Assembly: GCF_900187265.1 (NCBI RefSeq)
Contig: NZ_LT906450.1
Span: 620,001-684,000 of the forward strand
DNA: 64,000 bases
Source of the DNA: Rhodococcus rhodochrous
GTDB taxonomy: Bacteria; Actinomycetota; Actinomycetes; Mycobacteriales; Mycobacteriaceae
Direction of reading: 5' to 3'
A model generated the notes under the pieces. It ran no database searches. It was not told where the DNA came from and saw only the letters and a list, made by a program, of their open reading frames with translations. Below, piece after piece: positions 11,356 through 19,053 of the stretch. A program made the position numbers and the translations under genes. Position 1 is the stretch's first letter; each line of letters starts with the position of its first letter.

Positions 11356-11850
11356 GTGGCCCGATACATCACGATCACTCTCGACAAGCGCGATATCACG
11401 TGCAGAGCACGGCTTCTCGACGACGAGGCGCCGCTCACCTGTGCGGCGGTGTGGGACGCCCTGCCGCAGAGCGGCTCGGCGTTCCACGCCAAGTACGCCC
11501 GCAACGAGCTCTACACCCTCGTCCCGAGGATCACCGCGGCACCGCACAGGGAGAACCCGACGGTGACTCCGATCCCCGGCGACGTGTGCCTGTTCGACTT
11601 CGAACCGTGGGAGATCGGTAATCCCGCATACGGTTACGAACCCGGATCGCAGGCCCATGCGCAGCAGGGAGCGACCGACCTCGCGTTGTTCTACGGCCGG
11701 AACAATCTGTTGCTCAACGGCGATGTGGGCTGGGTGCCGGGCAACGTCTTCGCGACGATCGAGGAGGGCCTGCCCGAACTCGCCGTCGCGTGCAACGACC
11801 TGTGGATCCAGGGGGTCGTGGGGGAGACGCTGAGCTTCGCACGCGCATAG
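11356..11850 (+). CDS. DUF3830 (cyclophilin-like fold) protein
   Basis: 164 residues from a GTG start with CGAGGGAG upstream. It resembles the DUF3830 family: M-A-R-Y-I-T-I-T-L, then C-A-A-V-W-D-A-L-P-x-x-G-x-A-F-H-A-K-Y-A-R-N-E-L-Y, and I-P-G-D-V-C-L-F near residue 75. The family has a cyclophilin-like barrel but no established reaction. It is often seen beside amidohydrolases, amidases and Asp/Glu racemase-like genes, as here, which suggests a role in the same catabolic route. It is convergent with the amidase gene. Confidence 0.8.
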   Translation: MARYITITLDKRDITCRARLLDDEAPLTCAAVWDALPQSGSAFHAKYARNELYTLVPRITAAPHRENPTVTPIPGDVCLFDFEPWEIGNPAYGYEPGSQAHAQQGATDLALFYGRNNLLLNGDVGWVPGNVFATIEEGLPELAVACNDLWIQGVVGETLSFARA

Positions 11851-11857
11851 ACGGGCA

Positions 11858-11906
11858 CCGCACGGGAACGGCACCGCACAGAATGTGCGGTGCCGTTCCC
11901 GTGCGG
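11858..11906. terminator. Bidirectional hairpin terminator
   Basis: A perfect 23-bp inverted repeat (arms 11858-11880 and 11884-11906, 3-nt loop) between the convergent DUF3830 and amidase genes. Confidence 0.85.
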
Positions 11907-11912
11907 GCTTCT

Positions 11913-13283
11913 TCAGCTCAACGCGTACTCGGCGAATCGCGCGACGGCGAGCAGCAGGTCGTCCGAGTGCCGTGGCCCGACGATCTGCAGACCCACGGGC
12001 AGACCCGCCGAGGTGGTGCCCACAGGGATGCTGATGGCCGGCTGCTGCGTGAGATTGAAGGGATAGGTGAACGGGGTCCACTGCGGCCACGAGGTGAGCG
12101 ACGAACCCGGCGGCACGTCGTGGCCGGCCTCGAAGGCGGGGATCGGCATCGTCGGGGTGATCAGCACGTTGTACTTCTGGTGGAAGCTCCCCATCGTGAT
12201 TCCGACCGCCGCCGCGACCGCGCGGGCCTCGAGATAGTCCACGGCACCGAGTTGTTCGCCGTGGGACCACACGCGTCCGAGACCGGGGTCCACCTTGTCC
12301 CGCGTGCCCTCGGGGAAGGTCTTCAGCATCGTGGCCGCGCCTGCCGCCCAGAGGTTCTCGAAGGCCTCGAGCGGGTCGGTGAAACCGGGATCGGCGGCGG
12401 TCACGCGCAGTCCGGCCTCGTCGAGGACGCGGACTGCCCGGTCGACGATCTCACCGACCTCGGGGTCCACGTCGACGTAGCCGAGGGTCTTGGAGTAGGC
12501 GACGTCCATCCCCACCACCTCGCGGTTGAGGCCACCGCGGAAGGTCGTCAGAGGTGGCGCGAGGGCCGTCGGGTCCCGGGGGTCGGGCAGCGCGAGGATG
12601 TCGGTGAGCAGTGCCGCGTCCTCGACCGTCCGGGTGATCGGCCCGGCGTGCGCGAGCGGCCCGAACGGGCTGGCGGGGAAGATCGGGATCCGGCCGTGGG
12701 TGGGCTTGAATCCGACGACGCCGCAGAACGATGCGGGGATGCGGATGCTGCCCCCACCGTCGGTGCCGACGGAGCACGGACCGAAGCCGGCCGCGACCGC
12801 CGCCGCGCTGCCACCGGACGAGCCACCGGCGGTCTTCGTCGTGTCGGCGGGATTCGTGGTCACCCCGTAGAGCGCCGAGTCGGTCACCGCCTTCCACGCG
12901 ATCTCCGGAGTGGTGGTCTTGCCCAGCAACACCATTCCGTCCTCGCGCAGCCGGGCTGCGACCGGGCTGTCGACGTTCCAGTCCTGGTTCTCGTCGATGG
13001 CCTGCGAGCCCCGCAGGGTCGGCCATCCGTCGGTGAGGAAGATGTCCTTGATCGAGATGGGGACCCCGTCGAGCAGGCCCTTCGAATAGCCGGTCCGCCA
13101 CCGCTCCTCGGACCTGCGCGCCTGGTCGAGGGCCTTCTCCTCGTCGACGAGGCAGAACGAGTTGATCTCGCGATCGTGCGCCGCGATCCGATCGAGCACG
13201 GCCCGCGTCACCTCGACGGGAGACAGCTCGCCCGAGGAGAACGCCGACACGAGTTCGACGGCGGTCATGTCTGTGGGCTCCAT
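11913..13283 (-). CDS. Amidase (amidase-signature family)
   Basis: 456 residues with the Ser-cisSer-Lys triad readable as K79 (I-S-I-K-D), S155 (T-A-G-G-S-S-G-G-S) and S179 (G-G-G-S-I-R-I-P), the latter two 24 residues apart as in the family. It hydrolyses a carboxylic amide; the substrate is unknown. The ATG at 13283 has GAAGGAGG upstream, better than the internal ATG at 13268. It lies 32 bp downstream of the D-2-hydroxyacid dehydrogenase gene on the same strand and is presumably co-transcribed from the GntR-controlled divergent promoter near 14.3 kb. Confidence 0.9.
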   Translation of the reverse strand: MEPTDMTAVELVSAFSSGELSPVEVTRAVLDRIAAHDREINSFCLVDEEKALDQARRSEERWRTGYSKGLLDGVPISIKDIFLTDGWPTLRGSQAIDENQDWNVDSPVAARLREDGMVLLGKTTTPEIAWKAVTDSALYGVTTNPADTTKTAGGSSGGSAAAVAAGFGPCSVGTDGGGSIRIPASFCGVVGFKPTHGRIPIFPASPFGPLAHAGPITRTVEDAALLTDILALPDPRDPTALAPPLTTFRGGLNREVVGMDVAYSKTLGYVDVDPEVGEIVDRAVRVLDEAGLRVTAADPGFTDPLEAFENLWAAGAATMLKTFPEGTRDKVDPGLGRVWSHGEQLGAVDYLEARAVAAAVGITMGSFHQKYNVLITPTMPIPAFEAGHDVPPGSSLTSWPQWTPFTYPFNLTQQPAISIPVGTTSAGLPVGLQIVGPRHSDDLLLAVARFAEYALS

Positions 13284-13315
13284 CGTGCCTCCTTCTCGTC
13301 GGACGATGCCGACTC

Positions 13316-14290
13316 TCACGCGCCGGGCACGTAACCCAGCTTCTTGTCCACCACGTTCCGAAGAGGTTCGCCACTGCGGTGACGGTGGAAGTTGTCGACG
13401 AAGACGTCCACCAGCGCGTCGCGCCAGCCCACGAAATCCCCCGAATTGTGCGGGGTGATCGAGACGTTCGGCATGTCCCAGAGCGGATGGCTCTCGGGGA
13501 GCGGTTCGACGTCGAGCACGTCGAGTGCGGCGCCGGCGATCGTGCCCGACCGCAGTGCCTCGACCAGGTCGTCGGTGCGCACGAGTTCGCCACGCCCGAC
13601 GTTGACGAAGCGCGCCTGCGGCTTCATCGCGGCGAACATCCGGGCGTCGAACAGGTGCCGGGTCTGATCCGTGAGAGGTGCGGCCACGACGACGAAATCG
13701 ACGTCGGCCAGGGCGGCCGGAAGGTCGGCGGTCGCGGTGACGGTGCCGAAATCGGGGTCGTCGTCGCGAGAGCGTCGGCCCGAGCCCCGGACCGTCATTC
13801 CCACGGCGGAGAGCAGGCGGGCGATCGCGCGACCGATCGGGCCGGTGCCGACGACGAGCACGGAGCGCCCGGCGATGCGTTCGGATTCCCGGTGCTTCCA
13901 GATGTGCTCGTGCTGGAGCCGCAGCGATTCGGGGATGTCCTTGGCGAAGGAGAGTATCTGGGCGAGCACGTATTCGGCGATCGCCCCGTCGAAGACTCCG
14001 CGGGAGTTGGTGACGACCACGTCGCTGTCGCGCAGCTCGGGGAACATGAGGGCGTCGACCCCGGCCGCGGCGACATGGATCCACTTCAGGGACGCTGCGG
14101 CGTGCCAGGCTGCGGGCAGCGCGTCGGTGAGGAAGTCGTACGCGAAGAGGATGTCGGCGCCGTCGAGCGCGTCGGCCAGACCGGTGGCGTCGGCGTAGCG
14201 GACCGTGGCGTGTTCGGCCACCGGGGCCATCCACGCACGATCCGGCACGGCTTCGGCATGAAGCACTGCAACGACCGGCTGGGCATCCAC
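13316..14290 (-). CDS. NAD-dependent D-2-hydroxyacid dehydrogenase family protein
   Basis: 324 residues. The Rossmann motif G-T-G-P-I-G is at 148-153. The catalytic set is R233 (N-V-G-R-G-E-L), E262 (D-V-E-P-L-P) and H281 (T-P-H-N-S), as in GyaR/SerA-type enzymes that interconvert 2-oxo and D-2-hydroxy acids. The GTG at 14290 gives M-D-A-Q-P-V-V-A-V-L, a normal beta-strand start. The upstream ribosome site is weak, so the exact start is uncertain. It is divergent from the maleate-isomerase-like pair, with the GntR-type site between them. Confidence 0.85.
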   Translation of the reverse strand: MDAQPVVAVLHAEAVPDRAWMAPVAEHATVRYADATGLADALDGADILFAYDFLTDALPAAWHAAASLKWIHVAAAGVDALMFPELRDSDVVVTNSRGVFDGAIAEYVLAQILSFAKDIPESLRLQHEHIWKHRESERIAGRSVLVVGTGPIGRAIARLLSAVGMTVRGSGRRSRDDDPDFGTVTATADLPAALADVDFVVVAAPLTDQTRHLFDARMFAAMKPQARFVNVGRGELVRTDDLVEALRSGTIAGAALDVLDVEPLPESHPLWDMPNVSITPHNSGDFVGWRDALVDVFVDNFHRHRSGEPLRNVVDKKLGYVPGA

Positions 14291-14317
14291 GTTGACACCG
14301 TATGAGTGCCTCGTATT

Positions 14318-14329
14318 ATTGTCAACAAT
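14318..14329. promoter_or_regulatory. Candidate GntR operator in the divergent promoter
   Basis: ATTGTCAACAAT, identical to the site at 10030. It lies 28 bp before the dehydrogenase GTG (minus) and 41 bp before the isomerase-like ATG (plus), so one site could control both directions. Confidence 0.72.
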
Positions 14330-14370
14330 CCTCAAGGCTGAGGGAACTCTTGACGAAGCCGAGGGACCGT

Positions 14371-15111
14371 ATGGAACTGAACATTCCCGAATTCGAAGGT
14401 CCTCTGGCTCAGCGGGGCATCGGTGTGATCGCACCCTTCGATCTCGCCCTGGAACGAGAACTGTGGCGATGGGCGCCGCTCGAGGTCACCCTGCACCTCG
14501 CTCGAACCCCCTACGAGCCGGTGCCGGTCAGCCGTGCCATGGCCGAGCTGGTGTCCGACCGACGGCACCTGATGGTCGCGGCCCGCGACGTGCTGTCGGT
14601 GGAACCGGAAGTCGTTGCCTATCTGTGCACCTCGGGCAGTTTCGTCAACGGGGTGGCCTACGAGAAGGCCCTGTGCGACGCGATCTGCGAGGCGGGCGCA
14701 TCGTGCGCGGTCACGACCTCCGGAGCGCTGCTCGAAGCCCTCCGCAAACTCGACCTCACCCGCATCTCGGTGATCACCCCCTACGACCGGGAACTCACCG
14801 ACCTGCTGCACGACTTCCTGAAGGAGGCCGGAACCGAGGTCGTCCGGTCGTCACATCTCGGGCTCGGCGGCGGCATCTGGAAGGTCAACTACCGCACCAT
14901 CGCCGAGCACATCATCGCGGCCGACACCCCGGACGCACAGGCGATCTTCGTCAGTTGCACCAACCTGCCGACCTACGACCTGATCGCGCCGCTCGAACGG
15001 GAACTCGGCAAGCCGGTCCTCACGGCCAACCAGCTCACCATCTGGGCGTGCCTGGGACGGATGAAGTTGCCCATGACCGGACCGGGGAAGTGGTTGAGAG
15101 GAGTGTTCTGA
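14371..15111 (+). CDS. Maleate isomerase / Asp-Glu racemase superfamily protein (two-cysteine type)
   Basis: 246 residues. Two catalytic-type cysteines are present: C86 in L-C-T-S-G-S-F and C196 in F-V-S-C-T-N-L-P, the arrangement of maleate cis-trans isomerases and Asp/Glu racemases. Those enzymes form an enediolate or deprotonate the alpha carbon of a dicarboxylate. GAGGG lies 6 bp before the ATG at 14371. It is immediately followed by a paralogue whose ATG touches this stop codon. The substrate is unknown; the amidase and aminotransferase nearby point to a nitrogen-containing carboxylate. Confidence 0.85.
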   Translation: MELNIPEFEGPLAQRGIGVIAPFDLALERELWRWAPLEVTLHLARTPYEPVPVSRAMAELVSDRRHLMVAARDVLSVEPEVVAYLCTSGSFVNGVAYEKALCDAICEAGASCAVTTSGALLEALRKLDLTRISVITPYDRELTDLLHDFLKEAGTEVVRSSHLGLGGGIWKVNYRTIAEHIIAADTPDAQAIFVSCTNLPTYDLIAPLERELGKPVLTANQLTIWACLGRMKLPMTGPGKWLRGVF

Positions 15112-15852
15112 ATGCATCGTGACCGCACGACCGTCGGGATCGTCTACCCGGATCATGCCGCCGAGGACGACTACCCGTTCGCCGCCGAACTCCTGGGGGT
15201 GAATCTGCCCGTCGCCCACATCTACGGAACCGATCTGCACGCCGTTCCCGAACTCCTCGACCTCGGGAGCCCGGCCAAGCTCGCCGGGGGAGCGGCGCAG
15301 TTCGCGGACGAGCCCCTCGACGCCCTCGTGTGGGCGTGCACGTCGGGCAGCTTCGTGTACGGACCCGAGGGGGCACGCACCCAGGTCGAGCAGCTCTCCC
15401 GGGACGCGGGAGGCGTGCCCACGACGAGCACGAGCATCGCGTTCGTCGCCGCGCTACGGGCGCTCGGAGTCGGCCGGGTGGCCGTGGCGGCGAGTTATCC
15501 GCGGGACGTCGCCGAACTGTTCGTCGCCTTCCTCGCGGACGCCGGTGTCGACGTCGTCTCGCTCGCCGACGCCGGCATCGACACCGCCGCCGAGGTCGGC
15601 ACCCTGACCGACGAGGCCGTCCTCGAATTCGTGAGGACCAACGATCATCCCGACGCACAGGCGGTCCTCGTCCCCGACACCGCGATGCACACGCTGCGGA
15701 TCATGCGGGAACTCGGGAAGGAGACCGGTAAGCCGGTCCTGACCGCCAACCAGGTCACCGTGTGGCACGGCCTGGAACTCGCCGGATATACAGTGGAATG
15801 CCCGGAGCTGGGCTCACTGTTCGAGGAGGATAGCGATCATGGTGCTCGGTGA
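15112..15852 (+). CDS. Maleate isomerase / arylmalonate decarboxylase-like protein lacking the second cysteine
   Basis: 246 residues, a tandem paralogue of the preceding gene. C76 is kept (W-A-C-T-S-G-S-F), but the second cysteine is replaced by D189 (V-L-V-P-D-T-A-M-H-T). In this superfamily loss of one cysteine changes chemistry (arylmalonate decarboxylase uses a single cysteine, although the other one), so this copy may do a different step or form a heteromer with its neighbour. The start follows the previous stop without a gap, and the end overlaps the regulator gene by 14 bp. Confidence 0.82.
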   Translation: MHRDRTTVGIVYPDHAAEDDYPFAAELLGVNLPVAHIYGTDLHAVPELLDLGSPAKLAGGAAQFADEPLDALVWACTSGSFVYGPEGARTQVEQLSRDAGGVPTTSTSIAFVAALRALGVGRVAVAASYPRDVAELFVAFLADAGVDVVSLADAGIDTAAEVGTLTDEAVLEFVRTNDHPDAQAVLVPDTAMHTLRIMRELGKETGKPVLTANQVTVWHGLELAGYTVECPELGSLFEEDSDHGAR

Positions 15853-16534
15853 TCTGGAAGGTCTACGTCCTGTCACCCGGCCGTCCACGGCCGAGCTCAT
15901 CGCCGAACAGATCCGGTCGGCCATCGTCCGGGGTGCGCTCGGTCCCGGGGAACAGCTGGGGGAGGCCGAACTCGCGGCGCACTTCCAGGTCTCCCGGGGC
16001 CCGCTGCGAGAAGCCATGCAGCGGTTGCTGTCCGAAGGACTGCTCTACAGCATCCGCAACCGGGGCATCTTCGTCACCGAGCTCACCTTCGACGACGTCG
16101 TCGACATCTACCGCAGCCGCTGGGTCATCGAGGGCGGTGCCCTCGACCTGGTGCTGGACGGCCGTCGCGAACAGACGTGGAAGGCCCTCGAACCGGCGAT
16201 CGAGGAGATGCGCACCGCCGCCGAACGCGAGGACGCCACCGGTGTCTCGGACGGCGACCGACGTTTCCACGAGATCCTCGTGGCCAGTGCCGACAGTCCG
16301 CGGCTCGTGCGGGCGGCCCGCACGCTGCTCGTCGAGACGCGGATGTGCCTCGGCGCGTTGCAGACCACCTATCCCGACCTGCACGTGCAGGTGGACGAGC
16401 ACGTCGTGCTGCGGGAGGCGATCCGCACCGCCGACCGGGAGGAGGTGCGGCGTCTGCTCGACGAGCACCTGCACGACACGGTCACCCGGCTCCGCGAGCG
16501 TCAGAACGTCGACGGCGTGATCGCGTCCGGCTGA
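15839..16534 (+). CDS. GntR-family regulator, FCD (FadR) subclass
   Basis: 231 residues. N-terminal winged helix: A-E-L-I-A-E-Q-I-R-S-A-I-V-R-G and V-S-R-G-P-L-R-E-A-M-Q-R-L, the usual GntR helix-turn-helix. The C-terminal all-helical FCD ligand domain (residues 90-225) includes D-R-R-F-H-E-I-L and the late histidines that bind a metal or carboxylate ligand. It is translationally coupled to the isomerase-like gene. It is the likely binder of the two ATTGTCAACAAT sites, probably as a repressor relieved by a pathway carboxylate. Confidence 0.88.
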   Translation: MVLGDLEGLRPVTRPSTAELIAEQIRSAIVRGALGPGEQLGEAELAAHFQVSRGPLREAMQRLLSEGLLYSIRNRGIFVTELTFDDVVDIYRSRWVIEGGALDLVLDGRREQTWKALEPAIEEMRTAAEREDATGVSDGDRRFHEILVASADSPRLVRAARTLLVETRMCLGALQTTYPDLHVQVDEHVVLREAIRTADREEVRRLLDEHLHDTVTRLRERQNVDGVIASG

Positions 16535-16540
16535 TACCGC

Positions 16541-17146
16541 TCAGCCGGGCGGGGTGAACGACGACAGGGCCGTTGCGGCGATGTAGTCGGCGGCGTCCTC
16601 CGCCGACAACCGTCCTGCCGCGACTTCGGTTGCGGCACAATGGACCAGGCTGTGCAGGACCGACGCCAGCCAGGACGACGACAGGTCGGTGCGGAACGCC
16701 CCTTCGGCGCGACCGCGCTCGATGAGGGCGGTCGCGCGGGCGAGCAGGCCGTCGTGTGCGGCGCGGACGTCCTCGGCGGGAAGTGCTTGTTCGGCGGCCG
16801 CGAGCAGCGTCCCGGCGTCGGCGGTCAGCGACCACGAACCCGCGATGAGGCGGTGCAGGGCGTCGCGGGGGTCGCCCGTGAGGTCGATGCGGTCCACGGT
16901 CTGTTCCGCCTCGGCGAGCGCGCGCTGCACCACGGCGGTGACGAGTTCTGCGCGAGTGGGGAAGTGGCCGTAGAGCGTGACACGCCCGACGCCGGCGGCC
17001 TTGGCGATCTCCCCGATGCTCGCGTCGGGATCACGACCCAGTGCGATGCGCGCGGCGTGGAGGATCGCCTCGATGTTCCGCTCGGCGTCCGCACGTTTCC
17101 TGGGGCGGAGTGATTCGGGTCGGGGGAATGCCTCGTGGGTGGTCAC
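16541..17146 (-). CDS. TetR-family transcriptional regulator
   Basis: 201 residues. N-terminal helix-turn-helix A-S-I-G-E-I-A-K-A-A-G-V-G-R-V-T-L-Y-G-H-F at about 43-63, then a TetR C-terminal domain. It is convergent with the GntR gene (6-bp gap). Two inverted repeats of the GAACAnnnnTGTTC kind lie 17-66 bp upstream of its start, so autoregulation is likely. The ligand is unknown. Confidence 0.85.
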   Translation of the reverse strand: MTTHEAFPRPESLRPRKRADAERNIEAILHAARIALGRDPDASIGEIAKAAGVGRVTLYGHFPTRAELVTAVVQRALAEAEQTVDRIDLTGDPRDALHRLIAGSWSLTADAGTLLAAAEQALPAEDVRAAHDGLLARATALIERGRAEGAFRTDLSSSWLASVLHSLVHCAATEVAAGRLSAEDAADYIAATALSSFTPPG

Positions 17147-17162
17147 GGAACCTCCTCTTGTC

Positions 17163-17176
17163 GAACACTGGTGTTC
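17163..17176. promoter_or_regulatory. TetR operator candidate, proximal
   Basis: GAACACTGGTGTTC: 6-bp perfect arms around TG, 17 bp before the TetR start codon. It shares GAACA/TGTTC arms with the site at 17199. Confidence 0.65.
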
Positions 17177-17198
17177 AGGTTACGTCGACGGGCAACTC

Positions 17199-17212
17199 GA
17201 ACATCACTGTTC
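17199..17212. promoter_or_regulatory. TetR operator candidate, distal
   Basis: GAACATCACTGTTC: 5-bp perfect arms, 36 bp from the proximal site centre to centre, close to three and a half helical turns. It lies in the 129-bp gap between the TetR gene and the upstream decarboxylase-like gene. Confidence 0.6.
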
Positions 17213-17275
17213 AACTCAGGGCGGATCCTCATGACGAGCGCCGTCTCGGGCGCGCACTCTTGAGTCCGGGGAGCG

Positions 17276-18013
17276 TCAGACGACGGTCGCGTCGCCGAAG
17301 GTCATCTGCAGATCGGGGATCGACGACGAGGCCAGTGCGCGTCGCGGCAGACCGAGCGACCGCAGTTCGTCGGCGATCGGATGCGTCCCCAACCGCAGGG
17401 TCGCGCCGCCGAGCCGGGTGCGCACGCCGCTCGGATTCATCTCCCAGGTCGTGCAGCGGGTGACGTCGTCGATGTGCGAGTAGGCAGCGAGCGAGGCGGC
17501 GAGACCCTTGCCCGGCACCGGAAGTCCGGGCGCCACGGTCAGTTCGGCGATCAGTGCTCCGTCGGCGGAGACCGAACCGCGCTTGGTGCTGCTGTCGTGG
17601 TCGGCGTCGAAGTCGGCGAGGGTCTTCGGAAAACCCCAGATGCCGCGCCCCGCCGCGAGAGTGAAGTCGCCGTCGACGGGCAGGTGGTGGATGAGTGCAC
17701 CGGCCTGCCCGCCGACGAGGCTCCGCCAGTCGCCGACGATGCCGTCGCCGCGGTTGCGATGGTTGCGGACGAGGAAACACACCCCGAACTCGTTGTACGG
17801 GCCGAGGTCCCCGTCGACGTAGTCCACGAAGACGAGCGTGCAGATCCCGTGGCCCGGCCGGTACTGCAGGATCTCGAGCCCGGTGTGGGCGACGAGTTCC
17901 TGCGCGGGGCGCACGGGAACCGAGAACATCCCCATGAACGCCGTGGCCGTTCGGACCTGCACGGGCATCGTGACCGGCTTGCCCAACACCACATGCGTCG
18001 TCGTCTCGCTCAT
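17276..18013 (-). CDS. Acetoacetate decarboxylase-like protein
   Basis: 245 residues of the acetoacetate decarboxylase superfamily. The Schiff-base lysine region is readable as G-I-W-G-F-P-K-T-L-A-D-F near residue 125, preceded by the Y-N-E-F-G-V segment near 73. True decarboxylases have a Lys-Lys pair (PKK); here the second position is Thr, so the enzyme may act on another substrate or not decarboxylate. A near-KstR operator lies 40 bp upstream, suggesting it may respond to steroids. Confidence 0.8.
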   Translation of the reverse strand: MSETTTHVVLGKPVTMPVQVRTATAFMGMFSVPVRPAQELVAHTGLEILQYRPGHGICTLVFVDYVDGDLGPYNEFGVCFLVRNHRNRGDGIVGDWRSLVGGQAGALIHHLPVDGDFTLAAGRGIWGFPKTLADFDADHDSSTKRGSVSADGALIAELTVAPGLPVPGKGLAASLAAYSHIDDVTRCTTWEMNPSGVRTRLGGATLRLGTHPIADELRSLGLPRRALASSSIPDLQMTFGDATVV

Positions 18014-18052
18014 CGCTGCCTTCCGGAAGTCGGACGTGCGTACCCCGACAAT

Positions 18053-18066
18053 GAGAACACGTTCCA
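18053..18066. promoter_or_regulatory. Possible weak KstR operator
   Basis: GAGAACACGTTCCA has the AACnnGTT core and one mismatch to TnnAACnnGTTnnA (G for T at position 1). It lies 40 bp before the decarboxylase-like gene. Confidence 0.5.
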
Positions 18067-18083
18067 GTTCCGGAGGGAAGAGA

Positions 18084-18959
18084 CTAGGAAGGAGCGCCGA
18101 TGTTCATCTCGTCGGGATGCGCGCCCACCCGCGTGCCGTCGTCGAGCGTGTCGAGTTCGCTGAGGTCGAGCTCGTCGAGTTCGAAGTCGAAGACGTCGAT
18201 GTTCTGGGAGATGCGCTGCTCGTGCACCGACTTCGGGATGACGATCAGCCCGTTCTGCAGATGCCAGCGGATCAGCACCTGCGCGGCCGACTTGCTGTGA
18301 CGATCGGCGATGCGGGTGACGATCGGGTCGACGAGCAGGGTGTTCGGCTTCGAGTTCGGACCCCACCCCGAGTTGCTCGTGCCACCGAGCGGGCTCCACG
18401 ACTCCACGGCGATGCCGTGCTCGGACGCGAACCGGCGGATCTCCTGCTGCGGCAGGTGCGGATGCAACTCCACCTGGTCCACCGCAGGCAACAACCCGCC
18501 ACGATCGACGAGCAACTGCAGGTGGTGCGGTTCGAAGTTGCACACCCCGACCGCCTTCGCGCGCCCGGACTCGGCGATCTTCTCGAGGGCGTCCCAGGTG
18601 CGCAGGATCCGTTCGCGGTCCTGCAGCGGCCAGTGGATCAGGTACAGGTCGACGTACTCGGTGCCCAGCTTCTTCAGGCTCGTGTCGAATGCCTTCAGTG
18701 CCGGCTCGTAACCCTGATCGGCGTTCCACAGCTTGGTGGTGACGAAGATGTCCTCGCGCGGCACCGACGACGCGGCGAGCGCGCGGCCGACGCCTTCCTC
18801 GTTGCCGTAGGCCGCGGCCGTGTCGATGTGCCGGTAACCGGCCTCGTCGATCGCGTATCGGACCGCGTGTTCGGTCTCGTCGTTGGTGGCCTGCCAGACT
18901 CCCAGGCCCAGCTGCGGGATCGTCGTTCCGGAATTCAGCGTGATCGTGGGAGGTGTCAT
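18084..18959 (-). CDS. Aldo/keto reductase
   Basis: 291 residues, a complete (alpha/beta)8 AKR. The catalytic tetrad is readable as D and Y in D-T-A-A-A-Y-G-N-E, K in V-T-T-K-L-W and H in L-I-H-W-P. The C-terminal I-P-K-S-V region binds NADPH phosphate. It reduces aldehydes or ketones; substrate unknown. The ATG at 18959 gives the canonical M-T-P-P-T-I-T-L-N-S-G-T-T-I-P-Q-L-G-L-G-V-W start. It could act on steroid ketones, but nothing in the sequence shows that. Confidence 0.9.
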   Translation of the reverse strand: MTPPTITLNSGTTIPQLGLGVWQATNDETEHAVRYAIDEAGYRHIDTAAAYGNEEGVGRALAASSVPREDIFVTTKLWNADQGYEPALKAFDTSLKKLGTEYVDLYLIHWPLQDRERILRTWDALEKIAESGRAKAVGVCNFEPHHLQLLVDRGGLLPAVDQVELHPHLPQQEIRRFASEHGIAVESWSPLGGTSNSGWGPNSKPNTLLVDPIVTRIADRHSKSAAQVLIRWHLQNGLIVIPKSVHEQRISQNIDVFDFELDELDLSELDTLDDGTRVGAHPDEMNIGAPS

Positions 18960-19053
18960 CTCTCCGACGTTAGCGAGCCGCCGCGGCGGGCGCGAGTGAT
19001 CCCGGGCGATCGGGTGTTCTCCGACCCGCGGGCCCCGAGGACGGATGTCGAGT

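Noticed and set aside
11913-14234. Single 773-codon frame seeming to fuse the amidase to an upstream domain
   Set aside because: The first 310 codons are an out-of-frame reading of the D-2-hydroxyacid dehydrogenase gene; the amidase has its own ATG and ribosome site at 13283.
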